Of a DNA stretch of 64,000 nt, positions 34,673 to 45,299 are shown in pieces. The notes under the pieces are model-generated. The model was not told where the DNA came from. It made no database searches and saw nothing but the letters and a program-made list of their open reading frames with translations. Numbering within the stretch: the stretch's first letter is position 1; the number at the start of each line of letters is the position of its first letter. Source of the stretch: Sodiomyces alkalinus F11 (taxonomy: Eukaryota; Ascomycota; Sordariomycetes; Glomerellales; Plectosphaerellaceae); the NCBI RefSeq assembly GCF_003711515.1, contig NW_021167083.1:1624481-1688480 (forward strand), read 5' to 3'. The position numbers and the translations under genes were made by a program.

Positions 34673-36387
34673 GGCGACGGTTTGTTCAACAGCTGTTAGT
34701 GGCGTTAGGAGATCCTGAGGTCTTTTGTCAGGAAAATCAAGTGAGAGTGAAGTGCAGTGTTGCTCTAAGCATTGCGCGCGATAGAGAGGAAGAAGAATAA
34801 AGAAAAAAGAGCTTGGGAGTTAGAGGGGAATAGAGGGGAAGAAAAAATTATTCGGTCACGGCAGGCAAGTAGGGAAAGCACGACGCGGGTTATTATTTGG
34901 AAGGGACTAATAGAAGAGAAAAAAATAAAAGGGGCAGGTGGAGTTTCCCGGCGTTAAGGCAGGAAGGGGACAGTCGTACCTATTGAATAGAAGGTAGTTA
35001 CGTACCTGCTGATCAGGGTCCTCGGTTCTCACTCGACTTGAGGTTGATATATTAAGGAGGGAAACGAAGACAACAAAAAGAAGAATTCCAAAGGCAAAGC
35101 CTAATTAATAGCAAGGTGTATACTGGGCGCGTTGTGCTTTATATAGAGTAGACTCAATGGATAAGGTAGAAAAGGACGTTAGGTAGACTATCCGTATGTA
35201 TGGGTACAGTGCCTGGAACACGTACCTTCCTCATGCGAGATATACTCACAATATTCCGCCTGTACCTTAACCTGGGACGGTGTATGGCCTGATGCGAACC
35301 AGTACCGGCCCGAGAGCACTATAGGTAGCTGTTGGTAGTCTAGAGTATTGGTCAACACGGACCTGCGCGCTTCCTGAATTGAGGTTGCTCATTCGCTTAG
35401 AAGCCGTCTCAGTAATTAGTATCCCCGGAAAATCGGAACGTTGTATACCACCCTCTTTTGGGGTGATGTCACGTCTTTTCGTATTCGGGTTAAAGTCAAT
35501 CTCCGTTGATTCTTCCGTCTGTATGTCCGTAACAGTCCGTTGTATTATGTACCTTACCTTAAAAACCATGGTGTCTCTTTATGTCTTGATTCTTGGTTCC
35601 CTCTGGCTACGTTTAGCAGCAAACCCGTGATGTGCATGCATCAGTTATATCAGGCACATCAGTCATTGTTACCTAGACTATTGCTCTACTGTTATACATG
35701 GATATGGTCATAAAAACCACTGAATGTCTCAATAGGTAGCTTCCTATATACTACTACCTCAGCCAAATGAGTCTCGCAACCATCACTCGTGGAGAAATTG
35801 ACACACGCACACCACTCGTACTGAGAACAATTGGGGTATATAAGGTAATAAGCCGTGGTATTCTAGTTCTGCCGTGCTCTGTACACGTGTTTCCCTTGCC
35901 ACAAATATACGACCCTTCCATGGTCACCAACCATCCATATCAACAAGAGTCAAACCTCGCCAAGTCCCAAAGAGGCAGACTGGAAGGGCAGGTGGTGGAT
36001 CAATCTTACGAGTGCAGGGACCCTCGACGTCACTGGAGGGGTATTGGATAAGGCAATAACCTCACCATAAGATTTCCATCGCCGCACCTTGAGCATGAAA
36101 CAGAATGTCTAAGCTAGGGCTGCGGGTCCGGGAGCACAAGGTCTACGGAGCATTGAGGCAACGTCAACCTGTCGCCGACACTCGAATAAATCGATGCAAA
36201 TTAATTATCGTCCGTTTCCCCTGGCCTATTCATCACCTGCACACAGCCTACTTATCTTAATTCGCTATATGGCTTGCCGTCGCTCGTTCTGCGGATGGTT
36301 CCTCCTCACAATAGGCACTTGTTGTCCTCGAATCGGCCTCTTCAGTCAAGCCTGGGAGATTTGACCGGCAACGTCTGCTGTGATTCT
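34673..36387. other. intergenic region at the boundary to the transposon block
   Basis: 1.7 kb upstream of erg3 up to the left LTR of element 1. It contains purine-rich stretches near 34,770-34,940 (the probable erg3 promoter/5' UTR side) and no recognisable gene. CpA and TpG are still frequent here, so RIP has not spread into it. Confidence 0.6.
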
Positions 36388-36583
36388 TGTTGAATTAACG
36401 GGAGCGTGCTTGCAGGGAGCGTTAATTCAGGAAATATATGATTGTATTATCTATAAAAGAGAAAGAAAAAGGGGGCGGGTATACGTGTCCTAAATATATC
36501 TACCACCTTCTAAGCGAGGATAGTAGGGCACCTCTAACTAATGGGAGAGCACTATACCGTGGCTCACGTGATAGAATATAACA
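36388..36583 (-). repeat. LTR of element 1 (left; 3' LTR in element orientation)
   Basis: 196 bp, TGTTG...AACA, matching 43444-43639 without indels. The roughly sixteen differences are all transitions. Confidence 0.92.
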
Positions 36584-37019
36584 CACCCCCTAATTATTAC
36601 GCCGTGATTAGCGGAATAATTACTCAGCCTAACCTTAACCTAGCCTTATTTTTAACCTTAAAATAGCCTGAAAGGGTCGTGTGATACCCTTAATATCGAG
36701 TTAAAAGGCAGGAATAAAAGCTGTAAAATAGTAAAGAATAATAATAATAATAGTAAATAATAAAGGAAAAGTGCTATTAATAGTAGTAGTAAATAGGTGA
36801 TAGTAGGGCCTTCTATAGATAAATTAAAGGCGTTATACCGGCGTTTTAGAGCTTTTGGATCTTCCCTCTTATAACCCTTATTCCGTTATTTTTAAGGATT
36901 TTTTAACGATTTTAATCTAAAATTTCCAATTTTTTCTATTAATAGTAATAAAAATAATATTAACAGCGATATAGTAAGTATCGGAGCTTTATTTTTAGTG
37001 GCGCGTGCTAACTAGTAGC

Positions 37020-37960
37020 GTTATCTTAGGCTCCTCCTACTCTCTTGGCGGTTACTTATACGGCGGCGGCGAAAAAGGCTTTATCTAATAGCGTTAAGAA
37101 GAATAAGGGTAAGGGTGCCGGTAAAAAGGGTGCTACTATAAGTTATTTTAGCGTGTTTATTCTAGATCTAATTGCTTTAGACCTTAGCTAATTCCTAATA
37201 GACTGCTAAGGGCAGTGGTAATAATAATAATAACGATACCGACGACGATTTTATTCTAGTCCTATTCGAACCGCCCTGCCTTAAATACGTAAAGGGTATT
37301 TATTCTAGAAAATAGCGCTCCTTTAATTACTATATTTCTATTCCTAGGCGCTCTAATAAGTGCTAAAAGTATAAGGATAGAAACTATATATACTACCCTT
37401 TATAAGTTCTTACCCCTTATCTAAGGCGCTTTACGATCGTGATTATATACTCTATTTCGTATTAGCTCGAAGATATATACGCTATTAAGCTTTACGACCG
37501 CTAACCTATACTTATAGTTTTTCTGGCCTTATCTTATTAGTTAAAATTCTATTCGACTATATTATAGTCCGAAAAATTGATAAAGACTCGGAGGACGATA
37601 ATAAAAAGGTGCGTTTATCGCTTTATTTCTAAGGATAAAAGCTCTAACTAACTAGTCTCGCGTAGTTCTTCGCTAAGCTTAAATAAACGGTGAAGTTTAT
37701 AATTAAGTTAATAGAGGATAACGATAACGAGAAGTTTTTCCGTAAGGAAGAACTTAAGGGAGAGTTAAACTAGCTCCCCGCTATTACTTCGAGTAGTAAT
37801 TCCACCTCCTAGCTTACGGGAGTTATAATAGATATTTTACGGGAGAATAGTTTTATTATTACTCCTCCTACTAAAGGAAATAGCGTAAATATTACGTAGG
37901 ACGGTGCTTAGGATAGTATTAATAGAGCTTAGTAACTTTATTAGTATACTCCGATATTAT
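37020..37960 (+). pseudogene. degenerate accessory ORF antisense to copia element 1
   Basis: The plus strand keeps a coding-like frame over roughly 0.9 kb, interrupted almost only by TAG/TAA that RIP would make from CAG, CAA or TGG. Readable blocks include a Lys/Gly-rich start (KKNKGKGAGKKGATISYFS), an Asp-rich stretch (NDTDDDFILVLFEPPC) and a Cys/Tyr cluster around PRRSNKC. In that cluster several Tyr are probably mutated Cys, giving a spacing like a small zinc-binding cluster. A later block reads FRKEELKGELN. A frame change occurs near 37,200. It lies between the end of pol and the left LTR, opposite in orientation to gag-pol. I recognise no named protein; a zinc-binding accessory protein is an inference. 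Confidence 0.55.
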
Positions 37961-38049
37961 CTTTTTAGGGTTTTAGGATTTACTTTTAGGGTTTAGTATA
38001 GTATTATAGTATTAAGATAACGATATACCCTTCCTTTTACTGAATTAAC

Positions 38050-41000
38050 TAAACCGCCGGCGCGCGGTACGCCTAGGGCGCGGGAATTTCGACTTTAACT
38101 ACTTCTTTCTACCCCCTCCGTGCACTAATTATATTAAGATATACTCGGAAGTTCTCGAATTTTTATCGTGGAAGTGCTTTTATTAATCCGTCCGCTAATA
38201 TTAAATTTATAGTAAGATATATAACTCTAAATAATCCTTTTACGTTCTCCTACCGTACCTAAAAGCGCTATATATTTAAATAGTAAAGCCTAGTCTCGAT
38301 CCTAAAGCTATTATCGACTACTAAGCGTATCGTTTACGTGTTATCGTAGTGGATATCCTAAGGAGATTCTGGATTAAAGCGTATTTCGACGAAAAAACGC
38401 TTTAAACCTATTATTTCTTTCGCCACTTACTCTAAAGCGAGTAGCTCTACTTCGGTTATAGACGTTATTACCGTTACTTACCTTATTACTTTCTATATAA
38501 CTAATCCACTAAATAAGCTAATAAGGTAACCCTATAAAGATCTTCGTGTGTCTAAATTATCTATAAAAAAAGCGTCGCTTATAATAACTATCGCCTATAA
38601 ATTAATACTTAATCCGTACTAAATTAAGAGGTCCCTTATTATAGATAAATAGCGGATAGCTTAGTCTACCGCCTTATAGTGCTCGGGAGAGGGGTTTCTA
38701 AGAAAGCGGGAGAGGATAAAGGCGGCGAATACTATATCAGGATATATTATAACTACTATATAAAGCATTAATCCGACCTTTTCTTAATAAGATTTAATCT
38801 CTTAAGCGGTAGCTTTATCTTCTCTTTTCCGGTATTCTATAACCGGAATAAGAATTATTAGGTAGGTATTTAGAGCGTCTAATTTAAACCTAGCTATAAT
38901 CTTTTCGATATATAAGTCGTAGGAGAGGAAAACCTTACGTTAAGGGCGATCTTAAGTAATCTTAATACCTAAAAACTAATCGGCTTCCCCCTTTTCCGAT
39001 ACCTTAAACCTTACTTTAATCCCTTCGATAATCCTAAGGCTATTTATAGCACTATCTCTATAAAATAACACGAGAATATCGTCTATAAAGAAAATAACGA
39101 ATACGTCTTAAGCCTTAGTATAGAATAGGCACGGTTCTTCCTTACTTACCTCTATCCCTAAGTCTATTAGGGTGGCCGCGAAAGTCTAGAACTATAGTCT
39201 AGGCGAGTCGCGTTGTCTATATAATGCTTTATCGAGCTCTAAGTATTTATCGGGCTACATAAATCTATTAGGAAGTTCGTATATAACGGGCGTTCCTATT
39301 TTACTTCTTTAAGCGTTAACGAAGGCATTAACGATATTAAGTTACTTAATCTTTAGATTAAACTAAGTAGCTAGGGCTATAATAATACGAAAAGATCGTA
39401 TAGCGAGCGTTACTATATAGGTTCCCTCTATTATTAAGCTCTCCTATAAATCCCCTTAAATATATAAGTATACCTTATATCGTCTAAGATATCCGTCTTA
39501 GTCGAACTTATAGATAAAAACCCACTTTAACAGAAAAGGCTTTAACTTCGCCTCTAAGCGCTTAATTTCCCTCTATATACGCTTCTTAATTAGCTTATTT
39601 ACCTCCTTCTACGCGGCTTCCTTAAACCGTTCACGTATCGGGTAGTTAATAAGCTCCCGCTAATACCTTAGTATAGCCTTTAGGTGGTCGCGATAAACCC
39701 TGCCGTCGATTAAGGGCTTTAGTGATATTATAGCCCCTTTTTTAGTATTCGAACGGGTATTTATTTTAGTATCGGCTACTCCGAGGATTATTAAATTTAA
39801 GGTTAAAAGCCCTTTTAGCCCGTCCTAATACTCTTCTTATTAATTAGATAAGAAAAATGTATAAGTTAAAGGTATATCTGGCTCTACCTAATATATCCGT
39901 GGATTAATCCGAATAGTCTTTCCTTAAGCACGGCGATCGGTAATTCTTACGCTAGCGCGCGTTACTTCCTTTACTAGTATTCTTTTTTTCCTTTAGTAGG
40001 CGGTCACCTTAGGAGTCAGTGGGATAGATAGTCTGGATCCGGACGCTATAGTATAGCTAGTGCCGTGGTGCGGATTAGGGGTAGCTAGTCCTTATACCGT
40101 TGCCTGTATACTCCTTTCTATAGTTAAAATCGTCGAAGTGTCCGTATTAAGCTCTAGTATATATAATCCTAGCGTATCGGTTACGGTATCTTTTTATATA
40201 GCCGCTCCGTTATCTTATTAGTCGGAAGAATTATTAATTAAGAGTTCTTCTGAAGACTACGGCTCTATGCTTATAACCTAAAGATTCCTGCTTTAAGGAT
40301 TAGGTGTTATGCGTGGGGTTTAAAGTCCTATTACGGGCGGTTCGGGTATATTAGGTGTATCTAGTAGTAGTAACGAAGTGTCTAATTTAGCCTCTACTAC
40401 TCCTACCCCCGAGTTCGAACCCGTGGACTATACTTATTCTCTAGAAGGTACGCTATTAATTAATCTACCCGGAGGGTAAGTCTATAGGATAAAGTCGTTA
40501 TCTTTATCTTCTTATATTTCGTAAGTCATAAGCTAGTTCCTCGCCTCGGGCTCCGGGATCTATTCTGCTTCTTCGAGCTATAGTTTATAAAATAGCTGCT
40601 TATTAAACTGTATATTACGTGTTATAATAACGTTCTAAAGCTATAGAATCTATACTCGGTAAATATTATAGGTAACGTAACCTATAAGATACCTAATATA
40701 TCCCCTTAGTTAAATCTTATATAATTTCCTATTCCTCCTAGCCTCCTTATCCCTCGCTATTAGATAGGCGCGGTAGCTATAGGTATAAATACCACTCTAA
40801 TTAGGGCATAGGTTAGCTATATACTCTCTTATTAGAATTAGCATATTCTTTCTAAACTATAAGTTAAGGATTTCCACTAGGGATTTCTATCCGTATCGTT
40901 ATAAGGGACTTATATTATATAATAACACTACTAATCTCGTACTCTCTGGCTATTTATCTAGTAGAATTCCTGCTCCGTTAAGTATAGGATTAGACTTTAT

Positions 41001-43400
41001 AATAATTAGTTAACCGGCTCTTTCGCTACCTCTATTCGGTTTATAGGTATAGGGCGGTGTAATTTCTATATCGATCCCTTAACTACTCGTCTATAGCTAG
41101 GTTATTAAATCCCCTACTAGGTTAACGATTAAGGGCTTATTATCACTACGTATCTTATAGATATATACTATAAACTGCCGATTAACCTATTATTCGAAGG
41201 CTTATAGCGCGTTATAAACCGTAATGCTATTTTTCGAAGCTAAAGGCAGCACGTAGATCCAGCCGCTATATTCGTCCTTTATTATAAGAAGATATCGTAT
41301 ACCGTTATAGCTCTTAGATAGCTCTTAAAGATCCTAATAAATACGCTAAAACGGGTATAGGGAGCGGTATTCTAATATATATCGAGATATAACTTAACGT
41401 GCCTAGGTTCTAGAGTATATCTTATAGTCTATCCGCTTAATTCCCTTAATTAACACGTTCCTAGCGTTATAAACTAATACTCGTAGAGCGCTTAGTCTAA
41501 GATAGCCTGCTCTTAAATACTATAGATATTCTTTATCGACTCGTGGACGAGGAGGGTCACGGGAAGGTTAATAATATCGGTAAGCTTTAGTTAGTTAATC
41601 GACTACTATAATAAGTATATACTAATAGTCGTAGTTAATCGGAATAATACTACGTAGTATCGGTTAGAATAACGAATAAGAAGAAGAAGATAAAATTAGC
41701 TTATACTAAAGGATAGTTATATTAAAGCGTCGAAGCAGCTTTAATAAGACCACGCTCTTCTCCGCTATTCTAAAGCGTAACGAGTAGTTATAACCCGAAT
41801 ACTAGATCCTAACCTTATATAACAGAGCTTCCGATATAATATTCGTGTAAAATCCCTCTACGACGACTATATCGTTAAGCTCTAAGTTAGGTTTTAGAGC
41901 ACCTAAAGGTCTATTAAAAATTCCCTTAAAAAGCCGTTTACCTTTACTAATAATCGGAAAGTCGGTTATACCGGATTCGATAGATCCCTTTATAGGAACG
42001 AAGGAACCTAGAATAAGCAGGTCGATTAAATTAATCAGGTGAGTTACGCCGTAATTATTAAGAAGAGTGCTCTATAAGAGCGGGTAAGGGCTTAGTCGGA
42101 GCGCGGTATAGATCCTAGGGACCTCTTCTATAGTGTAGATAAGGGCGGGATCTAGGATAATTATAATAACCTTCCTAGGATACTTATCTCCTTTACTACT
42201 ACCTCTCTCTAAGCTTTCCTATCCCTTTTTAATAGTTTTTCGCGTAAGCTCTTCCACTTTAGGAGCTTAATCTCCTTCCGTATCTCCTCACACCACTTAT
42301 CGTTATTATAGGTATTAGATCTCTACTCGTATTTTCCGGTTAGAGCGTACTCTAGCTTATTATAGTGCTCTGGCTTCTATATATATTCGCGTCGATATGC
42401 TTTTCTTCTTAGGCTTCTTTCCGCCTTCGTTATTATCTAAGCGGTCTCCTAGGGTTACGTAAACGCCGTGGCGTGTGCTATCCGTGGTTAGAGCGCTTAT
42501 AATAGCGTTAAACTTACGGCCGTATATTAGAACATCGGAAATCTTATCGCCGCGGACCTTTTTTATTACTAGCTCCTAAAGCTTAGTTTCTGCCTAAATA
42601 GGCGTAAACTTCTATCTAACTACTATAAGGAAGTTCCGAATAGTAGTGGGTCCTTTAATCTCGGCTACCTTTTACTAATATACGCGTCTAATAAGGGTAT
42701 TCTACTCCGTATACTATATAGCTATTTTAGTATTAGCTTAACGAGCGTCTTATAGATACTTTTCATATACTCATCTTACCTCTTCCTTTATATAAATACT
42801 ACTTAGAGCGAAGCTACTCTTAAGTTCTTTTATTATATAGCGTAATATAAAGTGTTTTCTTTTTCGTATCGTAGCTAGGATATTTTTTAATAGCCTCTTT
42901 AATAGCTTATTAATAAGTAAAGGTCTATACAGTGGTTTTAAGTAGTTAATTAGCCTTATCGAGCGCCTTAATAAGGCGACTAAGCTTTTAATTCTAGGCT
43001 ATAGTCTACTAATTCTCGATTTCGGTAAGACGTATAAGCTCCTGCGTTAAGGGTATAATAGTATCGTCGCCCTCGCCTTAAGAATACTATTCGCGTAGTT
43101 AATCCAGGGATTTAGGTATAATATACTTAGGACGGTTATCTGGCTAATCCTTTTAGCTAGGATCGAGTAGTGCCTAGACCTTTATCCCTTACGTATACGA
43201 CTGAATATAGAAGATCTAATCGGCCTATTACCGCGTGGATTTAAGGCGCGGGATACTAAGCGCTTTAGCCATGATCTCGAGCTTATTCGATATAGTATCG
43301 AGTAAGGGTTTAGCGAATAAGAGCTTATTATTAGGAGAGAGAGCGTAGGAGGGCTCCGTAATACTATAAAAGTATATAACAATAAACGTAGATAATAGAT
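38050..43400 (-). pseudogene. copia gag-pol remnant of element 1
   Basis: Many RIP stops break the frame, but the domain order is clear on the minus strand. A Gag-like region lies at about 43,400-42,200 (ALSPNNKLLFAKPLLDT and following). An integrase region lies near 41,400-40,950 (IEITPPYTYKPNRGSERAG block). The reverse transcriptase has FIDDILV at 39069-39089 (family YVDD). RNase H lies near 38,465-38,400 (TEVELLALE, AKEIIGLKR) with the YDNTQTIRL block near 38,340. The element cannot encode working proteins. Confidence 0.88.
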
Positions 43401-43443
43401 TAGCAGGAAGTTACTAGTTACTACTACTACCCGGGCTTATAAC

Positions 43444-43639
43444 TATTAAATTAATGGGAGCGTACTTATAGGGAGCGTTAATTCAGGAAATATATAATTA
43501 TATTATCTATAAAAGAGAAAGAAAAAGGGGGCGGGTATATGTGTCCTAAATATATCTGCCACCTTCTAAGCGAGGATAGTGGGGCACCTCCAACCAATAG
43601 GAGAGCACCATACCGTGGCTCACGTGATAGAATATGACA
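43444..43639 (-). repeat. LTR of element 1 (right; 5' LTR in element orientation)
   Basis: 196-bp partner of 36388-36583. Its first base pairs (TATTAAATTAAT) are the RIP-mutated form of TGTTGAATTAAC, while its outer end is unmutated (TATGACA). Confidence 0.92.
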
Positions 43640-43644
43640 ATTCT

Positions 43645-44580
43645 CGACTGCTAACACATGGCATATGTTTAAGGTCTATACCAGGCACCTTGGCTGGTGA
43701 CACTGGGCTTTAGAAGCCGAGTGGTTATTTCAGTTTTGAGAGAGAGGAGGGAACTGCACAGATTTAAAAATGGCCACCCTCCCTCCCCGCGTGCAGATAC
43801 ACACGTATCACATTAAACCACCGACCTAAGACGAGTTACCAGGGAGAGTGTTGCCACTGCCAGTAATCGTTCCCAACGATTTTTCCGGCAGATTCTTTCG
43901 TGCGCAGAGGTAGACTGCAGAATACCTATGATATTCGTGGCCTGCCAGTTCCCACTTCGGTCGGGACTTTTTCCATCCTTACCGATCCTCCCGTCCTCGG
44001 CTGATCATCTCTTGCCCGCCTGAGCTAATTTTTATGTCTGGTAATAGGAGGTAAATATTGGAGGGGCTTTTTCCGAACGAGGAAAGCAAAGAGAAGGGAA
44101 AGGCCCACTAGGAACATCATAACATGAGAATTGCGAGGGGCACACCATAGCATAGAGGGTACACTGATATGGAGCTTATACACTATCATCGAGGTCCTGT
44201 CGACCTCCTACTGTTAAGGACAGGACCCGCCCAATACATGCCCTCTGCATGTATCCTTACAGTTACCTATCAAAACACCAATTTCCTCAGCCATCTGAAA
44301 AAAGTGACCACTGTAAAATCTGCCACATCTTTCCCACCTGAACCTCCAATCCTGTCCTCGTAGAAGATCGAGTTGACCTATCCTGGGCTTGATATCTTGA
44401 CAATATTCAGCCTCATACGATACCTAAGAGTACGTACCTTTCCAATTGCAGGTTGGACGGAATCAGGAGGTCCTGCAATATTGCTCGTCAGTGCTCCATA
44501 CCACAGGTAGGTACTCGCTACCAGCTTAGAACGTACATACCTTACATAAGGTACCTAGGTACCTAGGCATGTACGTGTAC
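43645..44580. other. unique spacer between transposons
   Basis: About 0.9 kb of ordinary composition with no gene. It ends in a run of palindromic words (AAGGTACCTAGGTACCTAGG at about 44,548-44,567) next to an inverted-repeat element. Confidence 0.6.
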
Positions 44581-44746
44581 CTACCTACCCGGGTTTGGCT
44601 GGTTATAGGTCAGAGCTCGATGGACTGGTCAGATGTCCGAAGTCTTAGAACATTATGTTGACAGCGATATCTCTGTCCTGGCTCTGGTCAGTGCAAAATT
44701 CTCTGTTCGAGCTCTGACCTATACCCACCCCTACCCGGGTAGGTAG
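44581..44746. mobile_element. MITE-like inverted-repeat element, copy 1
   Basis: About 166 bp with 40-bp terminal inverted repeats at 44581-44620 and 44707-44746. They begin CTACCTACCCGGGT and end in the palindromic GAGCTCGA region, differing at a few positions. There is no coding capacity. A second copy lies 230 bp downstream. Confidence 0.75.
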
Positions 44747-45079
44747 GTAGGGATATTTCTGTATGTACGTACTTGTTTCAGCTTCACGAAGGATGCTGGT
44801 TGGTTCGGAAGTTGCCACCCTCACATGGTTCCGAGACTCCACCGTCATGAGGACAGCCTGAGGGAGGTGTGCAAAGAATTCACTCCACAAAAGACACCCC
44901 TCAGTGGTGGAGGTGTTAGCAGACCCCCACTGCACAAAAACATCGCCAAGATCCTGATCTTGCCGACTTACAACGTACCTACCCGGGTTTGGGGGGGTAT
45001 AGGACAGAGCCCGATAAACTGGTCAGTCTGTCAACAGTCTTAGAACATCATGTTGACAGAAATTTCTCTGGCCTGCCTC

Positions 45080-45280
45080 TGTCGAATAGACCAGTCTTTT
45101 CGGTTACGTAATAGGCCGGATTGCCAAGAGTATAATCCGGGTAGACGCTTACAGAATCTGCACCATATAAAATACGGTGGCAGCGTTTCCCTAACGGTCT
45201 AAGACAGTTATAATAGTATATCATTGCCTTAATTAATTTTAACCTATTTTATAACGATTTTAACTACGTTTTATCTAATA
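45080..45280 (+). repeat. 5' LTR of element 2
   Basis: Begins TGTCGAATAGACC and ends TTTATCTAATA. Its outer (left) half keeps CpA/TpG where the 3' copy has TpA. Confidence 0.9.
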
Positions 45281-45299
45281 ATTAAGAGTCTTACTTACT

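Larger units (their letters stand above)
36388..43639 (-). mobile_element. element 1: Ty1/copia LTR retrotransposon, RIP-degraded
   Basis: Complete 7.25-kb element with equal 196-bp LTRs and a perfect 5-bp target duplication ATTCT (36383-36387 and 43640-43644). The gag-pol remnant reads on the minus strand in copia order (gag, integrase, reverse transcriptase, RNase H). In that orientation the purine-rich TAGGGGGTGT next to the left LTR is a plausible polypurine tract. About 1.4 kb between the pol remnant and the left LTR is occupied by a separate degenerate frame on the opposite strand. Confidence 0.92.

Noticed and set aside
43182..43382. Small minus-strand open frame in element 1 as an independent gene
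   Set aside because: It lies inside the gag region of the copia element and is an out-of-frame remnant.
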